Below are positions 41,939 through 53,580 of a DNA stretch of 64,000 bases, piece after piece. The translations under genes and the position numbers were made by a program. Under the pieces are notes generated by a model, which saw only the letters and a program-made list of their open reading frames with translations, ran no database searches and had not been told where the DNA came from. The DNA comes from Marasmius tenuissimus (taxonomy: Eukaryota; Basidiomycota; Agaricomycetes; Agaricales; Marasmiaceae). The stretch covers positions 2,232,001 through 2,296,000 of the forward strand of contig JAQOTA010000054.1 of the NCBI GenBank assembly GCA_029532415.1, given 5' to 3'. Numbering within the stretch: the stretch's first letter is position 1; every line of letters begins with the position of its first letter.

Positions 41939-44832
41939 ATGACCCCCAAACTCAGCTTCGTGTCACTCGTCAGTCCATTACTCATTCCTCACTTTCCGTC
42001 ATGCTAATACTCCTCTATAGTTCACAGTGCTAGCGGTCTAGTCAAGCGCGATCTCCTCAGTCTACCTGATCCTTTTGCGGTCCTCACTGTCGATGGAGAA
42101 CAAACCAATTCTACTGCCGTATCTCGAAGAACGCTCAGCCCGACATGGAACGACCATTTCGACGTGTATGTAGTCTTATCAACGTCCTCACGTATCATCT
42201 ACTCATCACCTTTCTGCATCTCTAGTACTGTCAGGCAATCCTCTATGATCGCTATCCAGCTCTTTGATCACAGAAAATTCAAAAAGCGAGACCAAGGTGC
42301 TTTCGGCGCTCCTCCTGTAGCGACCCGCTGTCCTGACACTGTACCTTTTTTCTGCAAGGGTTCCTGGGCGTTATCAACATCGCAGCTGAAGAGGCAATAG
42401 CTTTAGCAACGACGGGTCGTGGCGGTAAGAGAACTCAATACTTGCTCTAAAAGCCAACTATCTCACAGGTACTGCGGAAATAGATATGATTACTCGAGAC
42501 CTCACGATGACGACGAATAACCTCCAAGTTTACGGGAAGCTCGAATTCGGGTTTTCTCTCCCTAGCCGCCCACCACCACCTACTCCCCACGCAGCCGATC
42601 CCAACAATTTCCATTTACCGGCCAGCGATACAGCACATCTGTCACCAAGCTCCCATCATCCAGCGCTCACTCCTGGCCTTGAGAGACCGAGATCAGTAAA
42701 CGCTGGTATCCCATTTGATCAGCGACCTTACACAGCAGAAGAAGAGGATCACTCTCGAACGCCACGCCAACCTTTGTCATCAGCTTCCTTACGACCATCA
42801 CCTAGCCCTACAACAACCATGTCGAGCCCTCGCTTCCCTCAACCTGAAATCGGAGGGCGCCCATTATCGACCAACCCTCCGCCAGCTTCTGTACAGAATC
42901 AGCCCGCTCGTTTGCTGGACGATGTTGATGGCAGCCCGTTACCGCAAGGATGGGAGCGCCGAATCGATCCATCTGGTCGAACATATTACGTCGACCATAA
43001 TAGCCGCTCGACGACATGGCATCGACCAGGTGCTCGACCTGGACCGAACACCAACAACAACCCTCCGGCGAGAGCACAGAGTGCGACCGCTAACCAGGCA
43101 CCAGCACCTCCTCCTTCTGCTGGCGGCGCCAACAACAACAGCAACCAAGGGCAAGGGTACTCAGATGTACCGCTACCGTTGGGCTGGGAGGAGCGAACTA
43201 CAGCAGAAGGGCGACCTTACTTTGTGGATCACACCACTCGAACGACGACGTGGGTCGACCCTCGACGCAACGCCAATCAACAAAACGTCGCCGCCCAAGC
43301 CAGCAGCACCAACGCCCAGTTGGGTCCGTTGCCATCTGGATGGGAGATGCGGCTTACGTCGACTGGGCGAGTTTACTTTGTGGACCACAATACACGGACG
43401 ACGGCCTGGGATGACCCACGATTACCCTCGAATGTGGATGATAATGCGCCGCAGTACAAGAGGGACTACAGAAGGAAGGTGGTCTACTTTAGAAGTCAGC
43501 CGAAGATGAGACAACTCGGGGGCAAATGCGATGTCAAAGTTCGACGTAATCGGGTACTGGAGGACAGTTATGCTGCTGTCATGGCTCATCATGGGGAGGA
43601 CCTCAAGCGTCGTTTGATGGTGAATTTCGAGGGCGAGGATGGATTGGATTATGGCGGTGTTTCGAGGTACGCAGTATCATTGTCGTGTCTGATTGTTGGG
43701 TTGCTGACGCTACGGAACAGAGAATGGTTCTTCTTGTTGTCCCATGAGATATTCAACCCCAGCTACGGGTTGTTTGAATACTCTGCCCATGACAACTATA
43801 CTCTCCAGATCAACCCTGCTTCGGGTATCAACCCAGATCATTTGAGTTACTTCAAGTTCATTGGAAGGTGTCTCGGACTGGCCATCTTCCATCGTCGGTT
43901 CCTCGATGCGTACTTTGTGCCCAGCTTCTACAAGATGATGCTCAGCAAGCAGGTCACATTGACCGACCTTGAAAGTGTCGATGCCGACTTGCATCGGTCC
44001 TTGTGCTGGATGCTGTGAGTTTCTTCCCGTGTTTTTTTTGCTGTGTCGTATAACTGATCACACGTTGTCTCCCGCAGGGAAAATGACATCACAGATGTAT
44101 TGGATGAGACGTTTACTACGACGGAAGACCGCTTTGGCGAGCTGGTTACTATCGATTTGAAACCGGGAGGGGAAGATATACCTGTGACAGAAGAGAATAA
44201 GAAGGAATATGTCCATGCGATTGTGGAATACCGTATCTCGAGGCGAGTTAAGGAGCAGTTTGACGCATTTATGGAGGGATTGTTGGAGTTGATTCCGGCT
44301 GATTTGCTCGCGGTGTTTGATGAGAGGGAGCTCGAGTTGTTGATTGGAGGAATGTCAGAGATTGATATGTATGTTGTTCACATCTTTTTCGTTCTCGTTT
44401 TGCATGCAAAGGGACTGACCTTGGTTCGTAGGGATGATTGGTCCAAGTTTACGGATTATCGTGGATACGAGAAGACAGACCAAGTCATCGAGTGGTTCTG
44501 GCAGTGTATTCGGTCGTGGCCTGCGGAGCGTAAATCTCGACTGTTGCAGTTCACGACGGGGACGTCTCGAGTACCTGTTAATGGATTTAAGGACTTGCAG
44601 GGTTCTGACGGTCCTCGACGATTCACCATTGAGAAGTCGGGTGATCCGCAAGGTCTTCCTCGGAGCCATACATGCTTCAATCGTCTGGATTTGCCTCCTT
44701 ATACGGATTATGAGAGTTTAGAGACGAAGTTGATTTTCGCGATTGAGTAAGTGGTTTTGAATACCTTGTTCTTTTGGCCTGTCTGACGCATCTTGATACT
44801 CTAGGGAAACAGAAGGATTTGGACAAGAGTGA
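41939..44832 (+). CDS. RSP5: Rsp5/NEDD4-type HECT E3 ubiquitin ligase
   Basis: 813 aa, close to yeast Rsp5. Nine exons join in phase: 41939-41972, 42021-42165, 42226-42296, 42359-42424, 42469-43666, 43721-44014, 44078-44368, 44432-44746, 44805-44832. An N-terminal C2 domain (about 1-130; [32 protein letters not shown]) is followed by a Pro-rich linker and three WW domains at about 260-292, 339-371 and 390-423 (PLPxGWE ... YYVDH or YFVDH ... TTxWxxP). The HECT domain spans about 435-813, with the catalytic cysteine in HTCF at about residue 781 and the tail EGFGQE. It ubiquitinates PPxY-bearing adaptors and membrane proteins, driving endocytosis and sorting. The first donor (A|GTCCAT) is weak but is required to keep the C2 frame. 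Confidence 0.95.
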
Positions 44833-45485
44833 ACACACATCTTCTCCATCCCCAGTACTTTCTTTCTTTTTTACTTTACACTATATATCCCTTTGCTTAA
44901 ATTGACTCGATTCTCGTCCCTGATGGTATTATCCAGCATGTAACACAGGATTTCTGTACTATAGACTTTTTTAAATACGACCAAGTGGCATTCTTATTGT
45001 GTTCAGCGGTCCTCGTACTTGTAGGTTCAGGTAAGTATCGACACGCCAACTCCCTCTCAACTTGCGAGCAACTGCGAGACTCGAGTCAACGACATCGTGC
45101 TCAAAAGTCGGCAACGCGTCCACCACGCCTTCAGGCCAGCAGTCATCATCCAAATTCGTTCCTCAGGCCCGAACAACCCGAACTTCGGTGCCCGCTGGTG
45201 AGCCGGAGCTCGAGGACTGCAAACCGAAGGTTCCCGGGGATGATAAGCAAACCGATAGAACGTTGTGTATAAATAATAACGGTCTCGACTCTTGAAGGGA
45301 CTCTACTTATCTAAAGCTCCACTTTCTAGTGATAATTTACGCGACGGCACCGTATCTACTCGAGCTATCAGGACTTCTGATTGGACATATCGAATCTACT
45401 TTCGCAGTCTGGCTTCTCACCCTCAACTGTTGCGACAGGACTGCAAAGCCAACCGCCGCGAGGGAATATAGACACGACGGGTTGA
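44833..45485. other. Intergenic between RSP5 and the transporter pseudogene
   Basis: About 650 bp. The first 100 bp is A/T-rich with a poly-T run (TTTCTTTCTTTTTTAC), likely the 3' untranslated region of the ligase gene. Nothing else is recognised. Confidence 0.45.
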
Positions 45486-47170
45486 TCAACGCACGGCGAA
45501 CAAGGTTCCCTCCCACCAAATGTAGTTTGGTCCCAGGATCGCACCGGCTATAGGCGGTCCGACAAGTAGCAATCGCGGGAGGAATAAGCGAGAGTTCGCA
45601 TCGTTTCCTGAGGCATCAAGCGGGCTGGTCATAGTTCCTAGAGAGGCGGTGGCACCAATAACAAGCCATAGATGATCAGGATGCCTGCTGCTTACCGCGT
45701 TGATGAGTGGTAAATACATCCCATTTGCTAGAACGGTATGATGGGCGGTTGATTGATGCTTCGTGGATCGTGATTCTAGAACGACCAACTTGCGCCAAAG
45801 AAAAAGCCATAGCTCGACGAAAGATATCAGTATCGAGCATATGGGTGCCGAAAACTGTCGTGCTTGCAATACAGCAGATAGGAAGAGGCCCTCCGTTGTA
45901 CCTATTCCCAGCATCGCGAAACATAACCCCTCTCTATGGTGTGTGAATGTTCAGCACTTCCACATCGGCGACTCAAACTTCGGACTTGCCGCAAATAGTG
46001 AGACAATGGATGTAGACGTTCATCACGCCGAATCAGTCAGCTAGATAGTTTCAAATGATTCTCCCAAACACTTTAGTTACTATCAGAATAGCCAATCCAT
46101 AGAATGCCGTCTGTCCACTTGCCCCGTAAAGTTGAGGTTGACTGCAGGTAAAAGGGGAACACGCAGCTACCAAGACACATGACAAACCGTTGGGCGACAG
46201 CAAGGATGTTAGGCCAGTCTGTTCTCGCAATTTCTAGGACAGTCGTCCAAGTCGGGTGCTAGGGCGTCGTTCCGAGTAGCTAGTTTGACCTCAACCTGCA
46301 TGAAACGACGTTCGAATATCATATCATACCATAGCCTAGGATGAAGCATCTGAGGTATATGAATTCCACGGTACGGACACCTCATTAGAAACCAACGGGA
46401 CGGTGTGGGAGGTAAATGAATGCAACTAAGAGTTAAGTCAGCACTGGGATGTAGGCACATTCGGTGACGAGGAAGTACCGAGAACTTGGTGGAACAAAAT
46501 GAGGCCCCCCAAGCGATACACTAGATTCCACGAGTCCCTGGTTCTATTCTTTTGGATAGATATCCGCTCTAGATGATCGATGATGATCAAGAGGATACAT
46601 AGACTCATATTCACAAAGGCATGTCCACTTCTAACATGACGGATCGGAACAACTGCAGTAGGAGGGAAGAGGAGACCCACGCCCAGTCCCATACCTATTC
46701 CTTGCGAGAGCAAGATTTGAGCAAGAAAAAATCAGCGGTTGTTACGATGAGGAAAATAGACATTCTCAGAACTTACCTGATAATAGTACTGGCCCGATAA
46801 CGAGAGCATGAATAGACTGAAGACGGCTATTACGCATCCGCTAACGACGGTCCTCCGAAAATATCCTCGATCCATCCTGTGTAGAGAGTCTAAGCACATA
46901 AAAACCAAATGGTACTCCCAATTCGCCACCTCGGATAAGTGACAAGAATAGTTCAAGGAACAGTTGAATGCTTCCAATCCAACCAACGGCAAAAGCCGAG
47001 CTAATGGGTAGCCATGTTGCTGTGTCGTTCTGTAAGGGTCCTGGAATGCACCGGAGGATAGCTGATCAAGCAATGTGGTCATTATGAGGGAAAGGGACGT
47101 CGAACGCTGCGTCTTACCATTCCGACGGCACATGCCTGGACGAGCCGTGCACCTTATACTGAACATTGGA
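45486..47170 (-). pseudogene. Decayed MFS monocarboxylate-transporter-like (MCH) gene
   Basis: Minus-strand fragments in the correct order but in different frames match the fungal monocarboxylate porter family: GAFQDPYRTT and WIGSIQLFLELFLSL near 46960-47100, DRGYFRRTVVSGCVIAVFSLFMLSL near 46800-46880, SQGIGMGLGVGLLFPPTAVV near 46650-46710, and the C-terminal GPPIAGAILGPNYIWWEG near 45490-45560. The middle helices (about 45950-46430) are not recoverable. Frame changes cannot be explained by splice sites and several stops intervene, so the gene is dead. The active homologue would be a 12-helix plasma-membrane carrier. Confidence 0.65.
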
Positions 47171-48919
47171 GACGGGATGAGTATCGTCAGTCCACAAACA
47201 ATATTTGCCCGGCGTATCAGTGCTCCAAGCTCGCTAGGGACCTTCAGCCTACGGATCGGTGGCGTCGTCCGATACTTGGAACAGTTTCTCGTCTTGCTTC
47301 GATATGAGGGTCTCCTCCGAGTTATGCGGAGGTAAGACGAGTTGGACGCTCAGTCTTCCTTGCATGACCGTAGTGACTCCGTGGCTTGACGCGCTGGACA
47401 TGGGAGAAAAGCTTCTTAGCTTACTGCCATGGCTCTATGTAGCTGTTGTTTTTTCGGCCAAGAGAAGTCACACGGAGTCTAGATACATTTGAGAGCCAAG
47501 TAGACCAACAAGTTTGCCATCACAATGCAGAGACGAGGTGAAATTGCGTCTTCAGTTCCGGACTTCTCGAGGATTGACACAGATCGTTATAGGGAGATAT
47601 TCAGTGGGGGAATGATCGTGATGCTGGTTGAGGTACAAGCCACCGGGAAAGGGTGAGGATAATGACACAGTGATACGGTTCGATCAATAGCTATTCGGTT
47701 CCCACGCGCTCAAGCGCATGGTAACTTGACTCTCGGCGTCTATCGCGGCTCCACGCACCACGAGCCTTTCCTCTATATGCGCTGCGAGTTATCCTCAGCG
47801 TTCCTCTTCTCGGCTCGACTCGACTGTTAATGGATCTGTGGGCTTTCGCTACTACCTTCAGCGAAAGAGGCCACATCTTCTAACGAGGCTTGAAGACGTT
47901 ATCATGATGGGACAACTTTGAACTATAGCGGTTTTCACCTGTCGACGCCCCTGTTCTTCCGCTTGATCAGATGAAGCTTTCAAATCCGCGTCAAGCTGCG
48001 GAAGGTGAGTTCACGTTCGTTCCTGGTCTACAACAAATAATCAAACATTACAAATGCTGGGTGATTTCCACGTGCTTCTATAGGCTTCTGCCTACCCCTA
48101 CTCACAAATAGAGCATGTAAAGTAAGGAGATACATGCCACTATCATCAGCTCATCTCGATCATTCTTCCTCACTCAAGTTCTGATATTCATATCGAGCGC
48201 TCTGAGCGTGCTTCCTAGAACGGTACAAACATCGTGCCGGTGTTGTGGCCCTGGGGAATCTCCTGTCATTGTCAGGCTTGCTGTGGTTAAAGTTTCGCCT
48301 CAGCCCCTATTCCTAGCAGTCAGGGTTGGATTATTCGTGGTGCCTTGTGGAACGAATTCGTCCGAACATCGATTCGTTGCTCCAAAGGCTCCTGCTGGTA
48401 TTGAACCCACAAGTCACGCTTTGTCAATACCCCTGGTTTCGATGGAGCTGGGTCCGACTCCGAGCGGAGATTTTTGCTGACCGCGACGCGTGGAATGGAA
48501 CCGAACGAGCGAGGCGCTGTGTTGGCGTCCTGCATGATTGACGCCGGCATACCGGTGGAGGTGAACGAAATTCCGCAGGGAGCTCTGACTCGACCGCGAC
48601 TCATGGAACGGCCTTGAGCGACGTATTCTACATGAACGTGACGCTGTGTGGGTGCTCTGCGGTACCAGCGCCTTGACTTTTCGACTCACGGTTGAGAATT
48701 TAGGACCCGATCGTCGAGGATACTCAATTCCAATATAGCTGTGGTTACCTACATGTTGCCTGTGGCGGCAAGTTGCACCGGATGGGAGAAAGAGGGGGAA
48801 CCCGGAATGAAGGACAGTGAAGTCGGACCGATCTGGCTGCATCAAATCTTTTAAAATCCTTTAAAAACGCGTTAGGCTAGTTGGTGCACCCGTCTCTTGC
48901 CTTCGAGGGGCTGCTAGCG
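47171..48919. other. Long intergenic region, nothing recognised
   Basis: About 1.75 kb between the transporter pseudogene and the DUF6534 gene. Several open frames of 70-140 codons occur (for example minus 48414-48845), but they are Arg/Ser-biased and overlap one another in opposite frames. No family, repeat or RNA was identified. Confidence 0.4.
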
Positions 48920-50458
48920 ATGTCCGATGCCCTTGAAACCCCCTCAACAATTGCCGTTGCGTAAGTTCGTATTCTGGACATTCTTCCATGTACTGGTACT
49001 GATTGACTGATCGACCTTTATGCAGAACTGGCCCATTGGTGCGTTTATCTCGACCGACGGATATGTCTAGGGCATCTATGTTAACGGTGGAAATGCCCTT
49101 GTATAGTTGATCGGTTACTTGTTCAACTATGGACTCTTTGGAGCTCTGAGCGTCCAGACCTGTACGTATGGTTCGCAGCGTCCTGTGATGGGCTGGGGCT
49201 GATACATGGTTTCCAAGACCTGTATTACAGTGCCTTCCCAAACGACGCTCTGAAGTTCCAACTCTTGGTGTACGGGGTCTATATCGTCGAGTGTGTTCAG
49301 ACGATCTTGGTCACTCACGATGTATTTGCAATATTTGCTTATGGGTACGGAAACGTGAAGGCTTTGGACGGGATCCACCTCTTATGGTTCCATGCGTGTG
49401 TTTTGCCTGGCTTCGGTGAGTTGCATTTGCAATCTGGTACCTTGGTTATTCATCGATTTTTTAGTTGCTTTCACAGTTCAAATCTATTTTGCCTACCGGC
49501 TATTCCTTCTATCCCGTTCAAAAATCATCTCAATGATAATCGCGAGCGTTCGTTTTCCTTGGGCCGGTCCTCAGTGATTGCCCGTACTGACCGAACTCCA
49601 CATAGACGGCGTTGACAGAGCTGGCAGCGGCCCTGGCTACTGCGGTTTTCGCGAAAAAGAATGCAACATGGTCGAATGTGGCAAGTGATAGAGCTATGGT
49701 GCCTGCCGTCGCGGTAACCTCCAGCAACCTCTTTCCCCTGATCCAGGTTTCTTAATGATCTACCCCAGTTATGGCTCGGCGGGAGTGCGTTTTGCGATAT
49801 CCTTATAGCATTGTCGATGACATATGTGGTATGATATCACACGGTGCTGTTTTGGTTTTCTGGTCGTTCAATTATCGCTCTCCAGCTTTCACAGTACAAC
49901 GGGGGCTTCACGGAGACTCGGAATCGCGTGAACCGTATTATCAGACTGACGATGGAAACCGGCAGCCTAACTGGTATGTTCACCTCCCGTTCTATGCCCG
50001 ATCACTCTATCGAATCCAAGTTCTGTCCTTCACACAGCTGTCGTCACGTCGCTGCACCTCCTCCTCTTTGTTATCATGCCCAACAAGAACTACCATATTG
50101 CCCCCGATATAGTTCTAGCCAAGCTCTACTCTAACTCGCTGATGGTGGTGTTCAACAGTCGGATGCAGATAAACCATTCTCGAGGACGCTCGCAGTCGAA
50201 TGATCCCAGTGCCATAGCTACCACCAACAGCGCTTTAGCATTCCGAACCACCGAGACTAGTCGACGCCCGGCAGATGGTATTCAGGTCAAAGTCGAGGAA
50301 ACCACTGATTGGAATTCGGATACCTACCCGATGGATTCGGTGGTAAGTGAGGACAGTACTCTCAGTTCCTTCCCCCACTAACTCCCTTCTAGAAAACGCG
50401 TACAGACCGTAGTCCCGGTGTTGTGTATAACATAGATACGTCGAATGCCTCGGTATAG
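48920..50458 (+). CDS. Seven-helix membrane protein of the DUF6534 family
   Basis: 338 aa, split into ten short exons that join in phase: 48920-48960, 49026-49038, 49107-49161, 49218-49415, 49465-49547, 49606-49713, 49769-49828, 49886-49973, 50038-50342, 50393-50458. Exon 2 is only 13 nt. The chain reads MSDALETPSTIAVATGPLL, then LFNYGLFGALSVQTYLYY, a loop with FPNDALKFQLLVYGVYIVE, THDVFAIFAYGYGNVKALD, the helix LWLGGSAFCDILIALSMTYV, LSQYNGGFTETRNRVNRII and MPNKNYHIAPDIVLAKLYSN. This is the typical Agaricomycete seven-helix DUF6534 pattern. The C-tail is hydrophilic. Function is unknown; a receptor-like role has no support here. Family assignment is from memory of such proteins. Confidence 0.88.
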
Positions 50459-50641
50459 AGGGTGCACATCGGCCGGGATGAAGGCTATGGCGATAGAAAA
50501 ATGTTGTTGTATCTATTAGTTGTATCTTTGTTCGATACATGTGTAATGAATACAGCGGTCCCGAACGAAGTCCAGACCTCTAACAGTCCTAATGAAGAGC
50601 ATCGGAGAAAGTTGATACAACGGTATGTATACCCCCAAGAT

Positions 50642-53278
50642 CTAACTCGCATCACTCAAACCCGATAGTGTCCGTTCTCGAAGTGAAGTAGATCCCCCCA
50701 ATCCCCCAAGTCCTCCAATCGCCCAGCTAACCTCAACACAACACTTAATACTCCATAACCACGTCAACACAAATACCGGAGTGCTCACAAGCACGTTCAA
50801 CACTGGGAATAGGTCCGGGTACCTTTCCGGTGGTGTCACTACCATCTCCAAGAAGTGCAGGATTGCGACAGCAACGTATACATTCTAGGCTCAGTGGTCA
50901 GTAATGGATATCACAGAAATACGTCGAAGAATATACACACAATCGAGATGAACTGTACGAGGTTCTTGACCGGGAACTGCAAGGGGTTGTGTCCAATAAC
51001 CCTGTTCCACAAAAGGAGTAGAGCTATGTATTGGACGCCGAGGCCATCCTTCTTCAGCAGCGGCCACATGCTGAATATAATGAGTTTTCAGTTCGAATCA
51101 CCGCGGAATGGGAGTGAAAGACAGACCTGAAAACTGCGGTATTTGTAACCAGTGCGCCCCATGCGAAGACTGACGAGTCCTGAGCCGCCCCAGAGAGTAA
51201 CAAGGTGATGGGCATGAGCGGTAACAATATCGTTTTCTCATGTACCTGGAATGAAAACAAAAAGAATGACATCGACGAATTGAGGAGCGTGTAAGGCAAG
51301 AGAGGAAGGAGAGGTGTTGGTTCCGTGCGAGGATTCGATCTCGACTTCGTTTGAGGCTCTGTTTCGGCTTCGTGTGGCTGCTGTTTCTCCTGTAACTTCC
51401 AACCTGAGCGCAGCATCACTATTGTCCCCGGTAGGAAGCCGAGGAGGGTGAGCACCCCAGAGACTTTGACTAGGAAACTGGGGGCGGCCCAATTTTTCCA
51501 TTTAAATACGACGTTGGACGCGCACCAAAAATTGGCGACCTTGTCCTCGAATAACCCTCTCGCGAATGGGAATATTCTTGTGATGGGATGTGAAATAGCC
51601 GAAAGAGGGGCAAAAGGTGGAAGGAAAGGTAAGAAAAGAATGACAAAAGCAAGTGAGGTGGTTATTCCAAGACGGAGAAACAGGCGTGGTCTAGAAGACA
51701 TGTAGGATTAGCGCGAGAGAGCATTGCGAGGACTGGAAAACATACCCAGCGAAAGGTCCAAGAAGGATACACTTTGCAAGGAGGTAGGTGCCGATAGCGG
51801 GGGCATAGTACAGGGCCATTTGTTTGAATCCGAGACTGAGTACGAAAAATACGGCGCCAATCTCGTCGTGTCCCGAGGCGAAAAAGTCCATCGCCAAGAT
51901 GGTGAAACCTGAAACCAGTGATAAGTTTGCTCGAAAGATCGACGTGGTTTCCTCGCGCACCTAGCATCACCGAGTTGTACTGGAAGTGCCCAAAATCAAT
52001 CAAAAGGAGAGCGGGTTGTAGCATCAAGATGAGGAATGCCAATTCCTTTACAACGAATGTATATGAGTTTTCATCTCGGCCTTCATAGAGAAAAGGCGCA
52101 CCTGAGTACGTTTCGATCTCGTACCTAACCAACGGCTTTTGAAAAGGTGTATAGCAGGCACGTAAACAAGCAGGTCCCAAGCAATCACTGTCAACCGCAT
52201 GTACAGTTTACTCCCAGTCGTTTCGATCCCACGAGATGCGTCGAGAGCAAACCAGGAAGGCTGAATCCACGCTCCGACCTTTCCGCATAGCCACGACACG
52301 TAGGCGGTGAGAGGAGGATAGTCAAGTCCCCAATATTGCAAGTCGTAGGTATACCATTTCAGGATTGGGAGGTGAACCGTGAGTTCCATCCAATGTCTTT
52401 GGGCTTCATAATCGCCATACATAGGTGGCGTTTTTGCTCCTGTATACACATATGAGCAAAGCGGAGCACAACTCATCTCGAAGAGGGTGTAAACGCACCT
52501 GAGTAGCCTCCCAAACCGATGCACAACCGTAATAAGACCCCCAACAGTAAAATCCCAACTGAAACCCAGTCTTTCATCCCTCGTTTATGAGACCATCTTA
52601 TAAATCGTCTTCCTAATCCTTCCTCAAGGTTCACGTGTGCATTTGGAAGCTTCTCCTTCGACTTTTGGCCGGGCTTCAGAGCCGGACGCGCTGCTGAGTC
52701 GAGGGCAGCTTGCCCTGATACTGGAGAGATTGGGGGTGTTGCATTTAACAGCGATCCGAGACTTCTTCTCGAGCTCAATCGCTTTGAAACTGAACCGACT
52801 CCGTTGTGTGACCGAGTCGAGTTTAACGTTGTAGAAGTTGGCGAAACACCCCGCGATGAGGTGGGAGAGGGGGGTGCATTACTTTGGACGTCGGATAGCC
52901 ATGACCTCGATTGATGTGCACTAAGAAGGTGTCTTCTGGGTAAAGGAGCGACGATATCTGGAGATGAAGAATGTTGGCTATGGGTCATAGCAGTAAAGTT
53001 GAGAATACGTTGTCAACGCGTGATGGCATGCTCGCTTACCGGCCAGCAGTATTCCCAGCAATTTCCCCTTCTCCTCCTCCTCCTCCGACAGAGAAATCAG
53101 TGAGAATTGCAGTCGTCAGGGATGCACGACGACCATCGACGGTAGATGTACTCCCGAGCCTATGTCTAGGGAACTGGACTTTGGATCCTTGTGTCGAGAC
53201 CCTCCGTTTACGAGTTGCTTCAGCACCAGAACTTTGTGTACTTTCGTTTGTCGAGGAATCGAGGGGAAAATCAGCCAT
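50642..53278 (-). CDS. ALG6: ALG6 dolichyl-P-Glc:Man9GlcNAc2-PP-dolichol alpha-1,3-glucosyltransferase
   Basis: ER-membrane enzyme that adds the first glucose to the lipid-linked N-glycan precursor. Eight exons join in phase, descending: 53278-53040, 52977-52499, 52439-52102, 52045-51961, 51908-51746, 51690-51127, 51070-50923, 50884-50642; 752 aa. Signature sequences are GDYEAQRHWMELTVHLPI, YDLQYWGLDYPPLTAYVSWL (substrate-loop motif), IDFGHFQYNSVMLG, FQVHEKTILLPLMPITLL and the terminal TPPERYPDLFPVLNVLVS. The hydrophobic core follows a long disordered Ser/Pro-rich extension of about 200 residues; the downstream ATG at 52988 would skip its first part, but a consensus GTAAGC intron (52978-53039) joins the upstream exon in frame. 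The last intron is only 38 nt. It is tandem with the DUF4436 gene. Confidence 0.93.
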
Positions 53279-53580
53279 TTGCTAGCTCAAAGCAGCAAGA
53301 ACTGCCTGAAGGTTCAGGAGAAATGTGTCGTGGATTTCACGCGGTACTCATTACTTATGTTCACACCCGAATCGGTCAAGTGATCGTCGACTGTCATTCC
53401 AACTTCACTTACAAGGAAGTAGCGATAATTTACTTCAATTTCCGCTACATATAGTACACCGAAGAAATGAGTAATGACAGTACACTCAGGATGGGAGAAG
53501 GTTCGAAGCGCAGGGATTACAATGTACACGGAAACCCGAGGAGAATGAAATTCGAATCGGGCCAACCAATCACGAATCGA
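53279..53580. other. Short intergenic region, nothing recognised
   Basis: About 300 bp between the ALG6 start and the end of the DUF4436 gene. A/T-rich, with no coding or repeat signal; it must contain the ALG6 promoter. Confidence 0.45.

Noticed and set aside
48414..48845. 143-codon minus-strand open frame in the gap before the DUF6534 gene
   Set aside because: Arg/Ser/His-rich, overlaps other open frames on both strands, and lacks any family motif.
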